From assembly GCA_026874595.1 (NCBI GenBank), contig CM049307.1, positions 50,271,178 through 50,335,177 of the forward strand: a stretch of DNA of 64,000 nt, in the 5' to 3' direction. Made by a program: the position numbers and the translations under genes. The stretch's first letter is position 1. Every line of letters begins with the position of its first letter. Below, in pieces: positions 26,861 through 39,600 of this stretch. The notes beneath the pieces were generated by a model. It did not search any database and was not told where the DNA came from. It saw only the letters and a program-made list of their open reading frames with translations. This DNA is from Sipunculus nudus. Lineage: Eukaryota > Annelida > Sipuncula > Golfingiida > Sipunculidae.

Positions 26861-27892
26861 CTAAAATCAAATGACAGGAAATGATAAACCAGTTGCCCAA
26901 GGCGTATTGATGCAGTTCCTTATTACAGACTCCAGTTTCATAAGAAACTTATAAAGAAAAATCAATACCCAAAAATTAGCCACAGAAAAGAAACAAGCAT
27001 GTTAATAAAAAATATGAAGGCATAAAACAAATCATTAACCAATAGTTTAATTTTAATGTTAGTTTCTGCATAACTGGTATTAAATATATTGCATTCTTTT
27101 ACAGTGTAAATTCTACATTCACCCATGGTTTCGTTAGATAATAGGGAGCCCCTATAGGGTACCCAAGGGGTTATGATGCAAGAAGAAAAAATATCTCCGT
27201 TAGGTTTATTTAAAGTTTTGTTGCAAGATGGATCAGTGTCATGGTAATCATTTGTGTCCGTTATCAAGGTAATTAATTCAGAATTTGATTAATTAAAAAA
27301 ACACCCACAAGGCTTTATAACAAGCCATAGAAGTTCCACGGAACTACATGCAGTGTAACCATTGACACTTCATGTACAGTAAGTAAGATACACGAAAATA
27401 AAACAATTATACCCATATCGATCATTTTTGGGTAAAAAAACTCATGGCAATGCATTACAACAAAGGTAGTATTTTATACCTTAATGACCTGTCCCGTTAG
27501 GACTTGTGCAATTTAGCTCCAGTCTGTAGTAAACCGGTGGAGTGAGCTATGTATCCGATTAAGATGCGAACCAATTGAGTGCCGATACGGCCAAGGTTAG
27601 CGATTTTACAGTCTGGTATATTTTGGAATATGGGGGGGGGGGGGGTCCAGTATGGATCTCACACCTCACATACGCGAAACAGGCGAATACCATGCAGGTG
27701 CGCTTATTAAGATAAATACGGTATACCGTTCTGATTAGTATGACCGATATGGTGATCAACGCCTGTGACAGGAATCGATAAAATAAAATAAGTTGCCTTC
27801 ATAAAATGCAACCACTGACAAAACCACTTACTTCCAAATTATTCTGCGCACGGAAACAGGCAAGTGAAGAAAGAAATGCAAGGATAGGTTTA

Positions 27893-28190
27893 TTAAAGAG
27901 GCCTATACTGACATTTGACGTCAGTTAACTAAAGATAAACCATTGAACCTCTGGTAAAAATAAACCAGTAAACGCTGGCCCCATGCACCGTGAACATGCA
28001 GGCTGATCGTTTTGTTTTAATCCACGTCTTCTTAACAAGTGGGGTCTACCTAAATAATCCATACACATTCAACAAGGACATTTTTTCGGCAAGTAAGAGA
28101 AACCAGGGTTTTGCAATGGACTGAGCTTCAAACTTCCACATTTATGCAACCAACCACCTACATATATGATGTTTTTCAAAACTGGCGCAT
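27893..28190. repeat. Dispersed repeat family D, copy 1
   Basis: Shares with 49345-49600 the ordered motifs gttaactaaag, cattgaacct, cagtaaacgc, ttgttttgtttta-like, ccacgt and attcaacaaggacat, plus a gcaagt.ag..gaacca segment. Same orientation, class unknown. Confidence 0.65.
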
Positions 28191-28588
28191 GTACCGTACT
28201 GACTAACAGCTCGTAGATTAACAAGCTCATGCAACTGTTCCAAGAGGCGTTATAGGACCTTTTCATTGCAGGGAATACCTACAGTTCATGAATATGAACA
28301 AAGCGTAAGTCTGAAATCATAAAAATTTTAATGAAAAGTTTGTTGAATAGATCCCTTTAATCGTTGATACGTCAAGCGATTCTATAATGGTTGAATCACC
28401 GTTTATTGAGATGCAACACACATACCGCCGAAAAGGAAACGTAACTTTTACACCCATGATATTGATGTCAATAAACAAAGGCCCAAGGACTTAATACTCA
28501 CTTAACAACATATTGCCTTAAAAAATAAGAAAAACAATTAAGTTTCCTTTGAAGCTATATGGGCACACCTTGTTTCCATAAAAATAAC

Positions 28589-28935
28589 GTGGTGGTGTAA
28601 TGGCTAGTGCGCTGGACTCGTTACCGCAAGGTTGTGGGTTCGCGTCCCGACCTAACCCCTATCCATGCCAAGACTCCTAGCAAAAGTCTTTTAATACAAT
28701 TAAGGGTGCGCTCTCTTCACCCAGGAGTGAATGGGTATTGGTCAAACATGGGTTTCAAGCACATGTAGAACGAATAACCTTCTGGTGCTGTATGTGGCTG
28801 CTTGGTGTATGCTCAACAGGGAGTCGAGAAAAGCTACAAGAATGAACAGGCCCGACAGACCAGGAAGGCAAAGTGTAAAACTGAAGTCGGTTCAGATTGA
28901 CAATGTCGGTGATATCAGACTATAAACCCCCCACG
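28589..28935 (+). mobile_element. tRNA-derived SINE of a second family
   Basis: Starts with a tRNA-like head: A-box-like gtggtgtaatggctagtgcg and B box ggttcgcgtccc. A body unrelated to the 20935 family follows (gactcctagcaaaagtcttt, cccaggagtgaatgggtatt). It is probably a SINE with a different tRNA source. Ends are approximate and no clear target duplication was found. The 64-codon ORF within it is fortuitous. Confidence 0.55.
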
Positions 28936-29689
28936 ACTTTTACTTTATAACATGAGTCTTTTATATGTGAAACATATACTCAAAATAGGCCACTAGTAGG
29001 TCAATGCCCCTCATACCAATGTCTGATCATATTTTAATGGTTCATGTTTCTCACAAGTCTATGTATTGGCGAAACTTCAAACATGTAAGTAATTTCTTAT
29101 AGTTCACCTTGTTTAAAAGGGAAAGAGATATTATAAAATTACGATGAAAGAGCATCAGGGAGCACCTCCAGTCAATTCTTTGAAAAAACATTATAAAGCT
29201 AATCACAGAATGCTCATCTCATATATCCAGAGATATTTCAAATTATCCCCCCCCCCCAATCGGGCTACCGCAGCGCTACCTGTCGGCAACTTCGATTGTG
29301 TATCAAGATATAGGAAGAAGTTTATTACTCTGAATCTTCACCCGAGGCCCTCCGCCCCGTGTACTGACAGTGACGCGGCTATATTTTTCTTCATCGCAAG
29401 CAGTGCAAAACGAGGACAAACAGCTCCAGATAAAGTTTCTTAATTTGTCGAAAGTTAAGCAGAGATAAATCAAATTTCTTTACTGAAACAAAAAATATAT
29501 ATTTGTACCAACTTATTGCTGCTGAATGACAAACTATCTTACTTTGATGTACTTTCGGAATTTTAAAATGTGTATTTATAGTTAACGAAACGGACTCTAA
29601 AATGGCCCATGGTTGCTGTCAATCTTTATGTTACTGTTGGGTCAGATTAACAAAATCACTGTGACACAGTGTTCAAGCTACTAGTATGT

Positions 29690-30250
29690 TTTATGAGTCC
29701 CCGCCGTAGGAGAAAGGACAACTAAAATGGTCTACGTCTGTCCGTCCGTCCTTCCGTCTCTTCCCATTCTTTAACAACATATCTCTAAAACACTTGCTGC
29801 TTTCTGCACCAAATTTAACAGACCTACTCAGCACATGACTGACATGTGACTTTAACCTGCAGGTGGCGCCACCACTGTTTAACGTCTTTCTGCTCTCCAG
29901 AATGTTCTTTTTCACTTTCCTTCAGGTAAGCCAGAAAATAAGAACACTTTAACCTTCAAATCATATGCAAGGATTCCTTGGAGCTGGGGGACTTCAATGA
30001 AAATTATTTATATTGAATATTATTATTTTCAGACTGATGTTTCCACCGGAGGTCAAATTTTCTATATATGGTGCAAAACCTTTACCTTTTATCTTATAAA
30101 CCACTTTACCAATCATTACCAACTTTTAGGCATATTGATCACATGACTAGCAGGTAGCGCAACCTCTGTTTAAAGATTCTCTGCATAAAATGTCACAACC
30201 ATATTACTTGGCCACAGCCATTTTATTAATTACATCCCCATTGCTCCAGT
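29690..30250. repeat. Two diverged units of a gtggcgccacc-type repeat
   Basis: Units near 29800-29930 and 30090-30215 share accaa.tttaacag, cacatgac, gcaggtggcgccacc/gcaggtagcgcaacc and tctgtttaa. A further fragment lies at 59725-59790. The unit begins near a tctgtccgtccgtcc stretch. This style is common to unclassified dispersed repeats in the window. Confidence 0.5.
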
Positions 30251-30769
30251 TTTAAACATGGCCATCTGGATAACTGAAAACTTATTATATTTTTTTTTTA
30301 ATCAAGTTTGTATTTTGCAAGTTTTTTATTTAAAAACGGGTTCTTGTCACGATTCGGGAAATTTTTGTGTCACTGATGCTACGTTTTCCTCGGTAAACAT
30401 ATGGCGGGGTACTATTTGTGCCTACAGGCCCTTGTAGTGCTTGCTTTACAGATCTTCTTCTTCCGTGGATGGCTCAGTGGTAAGTGGTAAGTAGGATCTG
30501 AAATAAACTTTTGTCTTATCTGTTGCTTATTAATTCATAAATCATCTTTAGGCATGTTATTCCTATGGCATGTGCAACAAAATAATCCCGTGTCTCTTAT
30601 GCGTTATTGTGTTAATATATTTATATTAAAATATGTAACCTAGGCGTCGTTGTATATTAGCGCCATCTGTCGTATTTGAGAGCTAACTGAACTGGTTTTC
30701 AAGATATGAAAGTTAGGATAAGACAGTAACTATAAAGATAGCAGATTCACATCAGAAGTAGATTACTTG

Positions 30770-31540
30770 AGGTGGTAAGGCCCAGGAATTAAGGGAAAAG
30801 ATGGCTTATTAAAGTGCAACCCAATTATTATATTGGATAGAAACTAGGTTCGATTATAAATACATGAAGAGTTACTGAAATGTTAAAATGTAAAAAAAAC
30901 CCTGACCGGGCACTCGAGTCCTGTTGTCTGACTCAAATAATCGATTAGATTTACTTGGACTCGAGTACTCAGTTAGAAGAACATGGGCTCGAGTACTCAC
31001 AATTACTCGAGCACTCGGTTAGAAATAATCGGAGTCGAGTACTCCGTTAAGTTACTCTGGCTTGAGTATTCCTTAGGAATTACCCTGACTCTAGTACTCG
31101 GTAAGAATTACACTGACTCAAGCTCTCGGTTAGAATAAAGCGGACTAGAGTACTTAGAACTGCCTGCGAGATAAGGGGAACGGTGACTTATTACAGTGCT
31201 TTTAATTTTTTTTTTATATTTGGTAGAAACTAGGTTCGATTATTAAAACATTAGGAGTTACTCAAATGTAAAAATGTAAACAACCCTACCCGGGTACTCG
31301 AGTACCCAGAATCACTCTAACTCGAGTACATGGTAGGTATTACCCTGGCTCGAGTTCTCGGTTAGAATACTAGAGTACTCAGAATTACTCAGACTCGAGT
31401 GTTCTGTTAGAATAACTCGGACCCGAGTAATCGGTTAGAATTACTCGGACTTGAGTACTTGATTAGAATTACTCGAACTCGAGTACTCAAAGAATTTCTC
31501 GGACTCCAGTACTGAGAATTACTCGGACTCGAGTGTACTC
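30770..31540. repeat. CTCGAG-rich short repeats inside a 390-bp tandem duplication
   Basis: A block starting ggtagaaactaggttcgatt-like occurs at about 30837 and again at about 31224, each followed by a run of 20-28 bp elements of the form actcgagtactcggttagaa. The palindromic core ctcgagtactcgag recurs with variants about 20 times. It has two levels of repetition: short palindromic units inside a duplicated 390-bp frame. No ORF. Confidence 0.85.
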
Positions 31541-31677
31541 AATCTTCTTTTTTTCAGCAACAGCCATGATTTGTTTTTCTCCTCTTCACGCAGGCTTTTG
31601 TTATAGACAAATTTAACTCCTAAATCACAAATCACCAGCAACAATAATGCCTTCTGCAGAACTTTTCAATTATTTTG

Positions 31678-31985
31678 GTTGATAACAGGTATAACTAAAT
31701 ATGTGCGTCTGCAGAATTCTTTTGCGGTTCTGAATACGTGACAGGATAGCAGCACACGCTACCTCTCGTTTTATATCATAGTGTTAACCAGGCCCGGTGA
31801 CTACTGCACCTTCGGACCCTGGGTGTGCAAAAGTCCCCATTGCTGGGTCATGCCACCGCGGAACCCCGAAAGGCATCCTCGTTTGTAAGTGAAACACGGC
31901 CGTTGGGCACGGCCTCCCCATCGTGCCTGGAGAGTGTTCATCCTGGGTTGGGGTCGATCGTGAACAATCTCACCACCTTCAATAC
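31678..31985 (-). mobile_element. tRNA-derived SINE, 5'-truncated copy
   Basis: Reverse-complement match to the body and 3' part of the SINE at 20935. Shared stretches include the caactcagg-like segment, gaaacacggccgttgggcac, tcaccgggcctggttaac and a tail region with ctgcaga. The tRNA-like head is missing. It lies just right of the CTCGAG-rich block. Confidence 0.8.
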
Positions 31986-32385
31986 ATCCCCTTACGGCTA
32001 GGGCTTAAATAAAACATTCATATTAAAATTATTAATTTTGTGGTCAAAGAGGCTTTGTTGAGAGAAAATGAAAATGTACAACCCTAATTGTGCAGTGTGC
32101 CATAATAAGAACACCCAAGAATACGTCCTTCCATATCACCAGAGGTGTACTGTCATATTTGTAACGACACAACCTGAACCTAGATGTTGTGGATTTCGCA
32201 GGAAACATAAGCCAATTATATTAACTAATTAAGAAAATGCAAACTTAAGTACGGCTAAATTTGAGAGGTCTTGTCGTGAAAAAGTATAAATATCACCCCT
32301 GTAGCACTACAGATGGATAGATATATAAATTGGTAGATGGATGGATAGCTAGATAGATAGCAGATAAATATAGCAGATAGAAAGT

Positions 32386-32393
<8 letters not shown>

Positions 32394-32427
<34 letters not shown>
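32394..32427. repeat. (GA)n microsatellite with GATA/GATG flank
   Basis: Preceded from 32310 by degenerate gatggatagatagata repeats. Confidence 0.95.
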
Positions 32428-32430
<3 letters not shown>

Positions 32431-33544
32431 TCATGTCACTGATATCTGCAGGCACATAACAGATAGGTAAAAGGGTTTCTCGTGGGAAGTACATCAAATT
32501 TGAAATATTTTCAGTACATCGGTTCTGATGTAGATTTCGATAGAAAGAATGTCGGATATAAAAGATTGATGAACCAGAAATAAGATATACCAGCGGAAAT
32601 GATGGTTCTGCGGACGCTGTAAAAGATATGCAGAAGATGGACAGACATATATTGAGAGATGTATATGGGAGTTTCAGCTAAAAGAACCCCACATATATGG
32701 GAGCTTATACTCTTCACACAACGGGTATACACCGCAGTGGTTCCAGATGGACGCAAAATGTGATACTAGACCCTCATTGGTCAACTTATAATTTTTGGCC
32801 CCTGGTGGAGAAACCGGGTGAATCTTCCTGTACGAAGCAGCGGTAAAAAACGAAGGAGACCTGGTAAGACTGCATTTAATAACAGCTGCGTGAGGCGTGT
32901 AATGGGGGCTTTGCAGACAAAGAAAATGAGACATAGCTGGTAGACATACGTTGAATAAATCTGAAGAAACACCAGATCTTAAACTCATCAATTTAAGGAA
33001 ATGGAAACAAACAAATATAGGATGTATGGTAACAAGACACCGTTTGCTATATAAAAATATTGATATAATTTCCAGCGTCTCATGCAGCATCATATTCACT
33101 GAACTGTTATACGAATCTTATGCATGAACAGCATGATCAAGAGAAGAGTTTTCAATATTAACCTCTTCAAATTATAGTCACTGTCGGACTGCCTACTTGT
33201 CTCAACTGTCAAACCTCAAAATCAACTTTTGTTGCATTTCAAGGAAACACTTTCTGTTTACTTTTCCCATGTCCATGCTTACATAATATTCTTCCGACTC
33301 TTCGTAGTGTGCTACCGAACCATGGACCAGACATTTATCGCCTCCTTTTTACCTTGATATATGTTGAGGTGAATCTTTTTATTATGTATATCTTTGGAGG
33401 TTGGCTTAGGCGCTCGGCCCGGTCTGGGACTTAGTCCCAGTCAACGGGCCCCTGTCTTCCGCGTGATCATTCATTAAGAAAACTATAAACTATATTTATT
33501 TTACCTGAATTATACAAATAGTTATTAAAACAAACCAAAGCACT

Positions 33545-33720
33545 CTCCATGGCCCAGATGGTGGTGTCCGGTTGTGTTTGAGGTGAAGGAAACCGGGGGA
33601 CCCGGAGAAAAGTGAACACCGACCTTTGACGGGCAACTACAACCCATGCATTCTCAAGCCAACTGCGGGGATCGAACCCGGGTCGCGTTTCACCACTCGA
33701 CTGTCCAGGACCTTTCTAGT
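33545..33720 (-). mobile_element. Degenerate tRNA-related SINE fragment
   Basis: On the minus strand a degenerate tRNA head (gtcgagtggtgaaacgcg, B box gggttcgatcccc) is followed by a domain with tctccgggtcccccggtttc. That CCGG-rich motif occurs in SINEs of many invertebrates, so this is probably a decayed member of such a superfamily. Ends are uncertain. Confidence 0.45.
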
Positions 33721-34189
33721 GTCAGACCATAATGCCTGGTCGTAATTACTTATTAACTCAGCGTTAACATACATTTCTATATCTTTATACTAATTTCACT
33801 GCAGGGTCCTGAAGAAAATGCATGTGCGGGAAAGAGACTATTGAGAAGACAGGTTCACATTTCAGGCTCAAAATTTTACCGTGGGCCATACATACCTCAC
33901 TCCTTGGTAGGTGTCGGGCAATCTGCGTTGCGAATTAATCTATTTAATCAATTTAACATTAATTAGACAATAGCGAAATACAAATAGATGTTTAATGCCA
34001 GTATTACAGGATTGAATAACTACATGTTAGGTTTTGTAATTGCCTGTCTGTTAAACAATTATATTTTTTTTATAAAAAGCAAGTGACCTGTTAACTGCTC
34101 CTTTTTCACAGGAAACCATTCGTTACTACTCTGTGTGACAATGTGTGTATGACTGAAGATTTATTTATTTTTATTTATTTATTTATTAC

Positions 34190-34563
34190 AATATTATGCG
34201 GGGTAGCCTGCACCAGAAGAACCCTTCTGTTGTAAGCAGGGCCCTGTTAATTGGATTGATTATGTTCGTCGAGCACTCTAGGCTGATGGAAGTCTAGGAT
34301 CTCCGCCTAAGCTTGAATTCTGAAATTTTGATGGAGCCGATAGACGCGATGCCACACAAACCATGCAAGAAACTAAACCTCGAGAAACCGCCACCGTGTT
34401 TACCATACAGGGACCGGGGATAGCTACAGCATCCACACACCCAGAGCCCAAGGCAGGACATAAACCGCCACCTGCCCCAACAGCAGAAGCCACGCCGGTA
34501 GAACCTTTGCGAATGTTTGAGGAGCGATCATTTATCTTCATCAGCGAAAATGAGTGTAAATAA
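34190..34563 (+). other. GC-rich block with proline-rich ORF of unknown status
   Basis: An open frame 34363-34563 reads ...PEPKAGHKPPPAPTAEATP... and ends EERSFIFISENECK, then stops. Composition is coding-like, but there is no start context and no recognised domain, and an overlapping minus-strand frame is also open. It could be an exon remnant, a transposon fragment or chance. No function is assigned. Confidence 0.2.
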
Positions 34564-35099
34564 TTTTGTTGATATCCAGTTCACACTCCTTAACGTTAAT
34601 ACGGATAATATTCAAAAGAGGGCGCCACATACCTTACTGTGCTTCTCACAGTCTTATAATCCAATTCATTGAGTACAGGACTGTGTAACAGTTTGTTCAG
34701 TATTGTATCATTAAGCAAAATCGTCATCTTCATATTATTTCGGAATTATTTAAAATTTAGTCATCTATATAAATTATTACCTTTAAAGTTTATAACACAG
34801 CATAAAATTTGTTTAAAGCGTGCACATGCTGTTCTGCTATAACCGCTATAAAAGTGAATAATCATTACGAACTAAACAAGTAAATAAAAATAAAGCAAAT
34901 CAGGCAACATATTGATTTAAAAGGGACGGAATTTGTTTTGTGTAATTTACTTTTTCCAAATATCAAAACGAACTAGAAAAAAGCCATAAGACAAATACAA
35001 CAATCGTACTTGTTCAAGTTAAGCATACGAAAGTCCTTTACATAATGAAATTCCTACTAAACTGTGAAACCAGTAGCATATTTTACCTGATGTAAGTTA

Positions 35100-35105
35100 T
35101 TTATT
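35100..35105 (-). promoter_or_regulatory. Candidate polyadenylation signal AATAAA
   Basis: AATAAA on the minus strand about 830 nt after the TAG stop. It is a plausible end for the aminopeptidase transcript, but other A/T-rich hexamers lie nearby and no transcript evidence is available, so the 3' UTR length is uncertain. Confidence 0.3.
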
Positions 35106-35609
35106 AAAGGCACTAACGTATTGATCAAAAAAATTTTAACATAACTATATATAGTTCAATATAACTTTCATACAACATTATAAAAATAGTAGCATGTGGT
35201 ATTTCGAAATTACAGCAAATTTTATACATACACACATACAAATATATATTTTTTGCAAAATGACAGATATATTTAATAATATTTACATTTATACTGCATA
35301 ATACGAAATGTATTTATCAACAGAATACAAATGCACTTATATTATACCCAACATATCTTAAAGTGAGAAAATCCTGCAAACTGCTGTTACAACAAGAATA
35401 AACAAACCTATTACAGGAACCAAGTCATGTTTACATGGCAGAGCGCATGTCAGATGACGTCACTTTAGGTCAAGTCAGGTCATGCAAATCTTGATTTAAC
35501 TGCGGTAGCGGCTCTAGTATACTTTAACTCCTATAAAAGGTTAGTCCACCACCAAATTAATAATGTGCGGAAAGCGTCTGTGTTTGAAGACAAGTATATA
35601 TGTATTAAT

Positions 35610-35971
35610 CTGACGTTCGCGTCCAGCCAATCATTGATAACCTGTCTAAATGTATTTATCTGACGTTGCGTCCAGCTAATCGTTGATTACCTGTACATAT
35701 CTGTATCTATCTGACGTTAGCGTCCTGCCAATCGTTGATCACCTGTATATCTGTATCTACCTGACGTTTGCGTCCAGCCAATAGTTGATAACCTGTATAT
35801 ATGTATTTATCTGACGTTTGCGTCTCTGTATCTATCTGACGTTCGCGTCTAGCCAATCGCTGATAACCTGTATATCTGTATCTATCTGACGTTTGCGTCC
35901 AGCCAATCATTGATTATCTGTATATTTGTATCTATCTGACGTTCGCGTCCAGCCAGTCGTTGATAACCTGT
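35610..35971 (-). repeat. 50-bp minisatellite spanning the gene's stop codon and 3' UTR
   Basis: Units begin with ctgacgtt (plus strand) at 35610, 35660, 35711, 35761, 35811 (a 25-bp stub), 35836, 35886 and 35936. The period is 50-51 bp. The consensus contains ctgacgttcgcgtccagcca followed by atcgttgataacctgtatat. The last unit (35936-35971) is coding sequence of the terminal exon, and similarity stops after aacctgt. Because the coding unit fits the M1 family C-terminus, the gene tail is probably the seed and the 3' UTR copies are derived. 50 is not a multiple of 3, so copies cycle through frames. Confidence 0.92.
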
Positions 35972-36078
35972 TCGTTTCGCTCAAGCCACGCGATATTGTT
36001 TCTGATGCTACTGAGTGCTTGCTGGCGAGGTCTGGTGCCCGTCCCGGCGTCTGGATACTTAGCAAAATGAGCCTCCAC
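35932..36078 (-). CDS. M1 peptidase terminal exon 14 with TAG stop
   Basis: 48 codons plus TAG (35932-35934); acceptor ccgcag. It runs VEAHFAKYPDAGTGTR to NDWLDANVR and fits the F......AG..R...QALE....NI.WL..N...I..WL tail of the family, so the reading frame to the stop is real. The last 36 coding bases and the stop lie inside the first unit of a 50-bp tandem repeat that continues into the 3' UTR; these copies encode near-identical peptides such as QVINDWQDANVR in other frames. Confidence 0.95.
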   Translation of the reverse strand: MEAHFAKYPDAGTGTRPRQQALSSIRNNIAWLERNEQVINDWLDANVR

Positions 36079-36595
36079 CTGCGGAGCAGAATATTAATAA
36101 GCATATATTGCATGATTTCCCGAAATGGTTCAAGCCTACGTTTTTTAGATACGAGGCTAACATACCCTAACCAAAAGTGTTTCAAAATAATGTCTTTGTA
36201 TTGCATACATAAAAACCGATGCATTGACACAACCTATAATTGTTACTTTTTGTACTCTTAAGTTGAAATAAAAGGTATAAAAGGATTTATAATTTATTAA
36301 TCTGAAAGATAACTCTCAATGTCGCCAGTAGATGGCAAGCTTTAACAGAATGCGCCCAGTATTTGCTGCCATCTAGCGGCTGGTAGTGATATTACATTTT
36401 TGCTCAAATTGGCGTGTCCTCAGTATATCTTAACTGACCAATACGATGACAAAAAAGTTATTTATTTACCTGCTCCAGGCGAAATTTATTTTTAAATCGT
36501 GCTACCATATTTGGGACCATTCTTCCAAAACTGCGGTTGCTTGTTGTAAACCTGTAAATTAAAGTGCAGTAAAATGAAAATACTGTGTCAGGACA

Positions 36596-36676
<81 letters not shown>

Positions 36677-39600
36677 GAATGAGTGAAATGTAAGAAGACA
36701 GGGATGACACTCAGAGATAAGTACAGGGGTTGCCGTGGTGCCCTAATTATGCATGTGCCAATAAGTCTTGAATATTTTGCTGCGATATATAATTCCTGTC
36801 TGGCTGGGTTTCTGGTATCGAACATAACAATTATCTAGAGAAATTACTGTCAATTAAGAAAAACAAAATAAAAACATTTACTCAACTGAGCTTTTTTATA
36901 TTTGGTTGATAAAATAGGTCTTTCATAATGTCGCAAAATATAAAAGCATTATGTTACATGAAAATCTACATGCTTATTAGAATAGGAATGAGCCGTTTTA
37001 ATTGAGGAAATGTGTCAGTGGTTATATGCTTGTCCAATCACCTGTACATTAAGTTCTCATAAATGTCTCACGAGTTTGCCTAAATGTTGTTTAATTGTTC
37101 TATAATATTAAAAATTCGTTGCTCTCGGACCATTCGACATATTTTGAATGATAAATATATTCACTGTATATTATGGTACATGAACATTTTCAGATTTCAC
37201 AAAATTGGTTGATACTTTAAAAACTGAATTAAACAAAATTTAATCGTTTAATATATTTAAATGTGAAATTAATACTTTAGCCATAAACAATCATTAGCAA
37301 CGCATCGAGTCGTAAATATATGTACTATAAAGCGTAAATTTGTATAATTAATTTAAAATTATATTAAATACCCAATTCAGTCATAGTTTAAAATTTAACA
37401 CTAAAGCTTTGGTAAAAAAAAAATAAATAAATAAAAATTAACTTGAAGGGTTGTGCACATTTTAGCATTAAGCTCAAGACCCTGTTTCTGCAACAGGACA
37501 CTGGAACAAGTTATTTGCTTTCAGTCAACCTAAATAGGTCCAACAGCATTATTTTGTAAAATATTATTTGATATGTGAAACAATGCACATGCATTCTGAG
37601 ACATTAATGAGACATATGTTTAAAAACAAAGGCCTTTATCATTCCGAAAAGACTGCCAAGTGGAGATTGAACGAATAAAAAAAAATAATCCTAATATGTC
37701 CATTGGAAATTATCTGGAGAAGATTTACTCCAATCAGGAAATAGGATTGGTGGATGCAGGACATTCATCGCCTGTATTATGTGATTAAATGAGTACATTT
37801 GCTAGTATTTCCAATCAATGAAGCCCCATTTACCTTGCTAACAGCTGATCGTAGTGCTCGCGTACCCAGTCCCATGCGACTCGGATACCCACGTCCGTGG
37901 CCGACACGTAGGACACCACCGTAAAGAAGTCCTGCTCTCTGACGTAACGAGTGTCTGTGGCGCGGTCCAGGTATCTGTGAATATAGAAAAACCTCTCCAT
38001 TTGGACATCTTCCTGTTAAAAACACCCCTCTACCGCAGAGACTATGAGGCGATCCCATGGGAAATGGACTGAAAAATCTCTAATACGGGATCCGCTAAAT
38101 ATTGAAAAAAAAAAACTTTGCTCGGTCCGCCGCCCGTGTACATAATTGAAGGGCGGATTCAAGGTTTTCGCCAGGGAGGTGCAAAATTAATATTTTATTT
38201 AAACCCTCTGGATTTATTATATGAGTATGGAAGTTCATCTGCCTAACCTCGAATATTTACGGAACCATATACAAACCGGACAAATACATTGCGGAATCCA
38301 GCATTCATGCTTTTGAAGTTCAACCCTAAAATGGTGGTAAAATACACATCCTAGGGAGTATTCAAACAAAATTAATATCCGCTTTGATAGTTTAGATTTA
38401 ATTTTCATTTTCTCAATGTATCCTCAATTTACAGATTGTTAATATTATTTACATTTGTTTTTTTTTTCATGGTTACACTTAACTTTAACAACTTCAAACG
38501 ATAGTTCTATTCTTTAATATTCCAATATAGCGGCACAATTCCTATTTCTATACATTTGCGATAGGAAGTAGACATTTACGACAGGAAGTAAACATTTACG
38601 ACAGGATGTAAATACTTCCGACATGAAGTACATGACGTACCTTTGTAAAAGCCATGCTGTCCGTGTGCTGGCAAGTCCACGCATGAGGTAGGACCGTTGA
38701 AGAGCTGAAGACTCCGCCAGGTAGCGCTCCCACATGATGTCCCATTCAGTTTCTCCGCCGGTAGCTTCCATTCCAATACGATAAACCAGGGCGCGGAGGT
38801 TAGGGCTCACGGCGTTCTCGCTAGAAGAACAAATAGCTAAGACATCAAACGTCACATGTCTAAAGCAAGCATTTCACGTTTCTACGACTTTCTGAGATTT
38901 TCTATGAATTCCTGCAATTTTCTACAATTGTTTAACGATTTTATAAATTTTCTACGTTTTCTACTATGGAAATTGCAAAGCAACCACAGCGCATGGGAGG
39001 AACCGCGGCAAGTTTCTGTCGTAGCAAAGCATAGCGTTCATGAGTGCAGGAAATAGTAGCAAGTGGCAGGGTATTTGGCATGTTCAAAAGTTTGGCGGCG
39101 TCTTGGTTTATCATACGAAATCTTAAAAAAAAATGATCTGAACATAACATATGCACATTTATGACAGGAAACGTCTGTTCTGTGAGAAAAACTTGTACAG
39201 CCCACGTGCATTGGAGAGTGTACGACCAGCGTATAAGCGTCCGTTATGCATCTTGGATCGATGACCACACTTTAACGTTCTATGAGGACGCAAACATTTT
39301 CTTTATTTTTGACAGCGCCTCATGGCCTACAAGTACGCTGTCATTTTTGGTAAGTATAGTATCTAAAAATATCTACCATATGCGAGAAAAATTTCCATAA
39401 AGGTCAGCACTTTGGTCAATCCCTCTGCATGTTTGTTGAATTTCTGACCGCATGAATACAAGCATTGCTCTTTCTGGTAACTGGACCACAGCCAAGTTGT
39501 ACGCGATACAGGACATGCTTCTTTACCACGGAGACGGATTTTCAGATTGGTTTGTTAGTGCACATGTATTCTTTCGTGTGAATTCGTCATATCTTTGCTT

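Larger units (their letters stand above)
22361..35590. other. Intergenic DNA downstream of the aminopeptidase gene
   Basis: Holds the mobile elements, SINEs and repeats listed separately, plus unassigned sequence. The region 25270-25490 is strongly pyrimidine-rich on the plus strand with several C runs. 32430-33110 has coding-like texture but only broken frames. No gene can be supported. Confidence 0.65.

Noticed and set aside
32674-33099. 141-codon minus-strand ORF
   Set aside because: No recognisable domain. Both strands have broken frames, and it probably lies in an old unclassified element.
35610-35935. CRISPR-like array of regular repeats
   Set aside because: Units are contiguous 50-bp tandem copies with no unique spacers, in a eukaryotic gene end.
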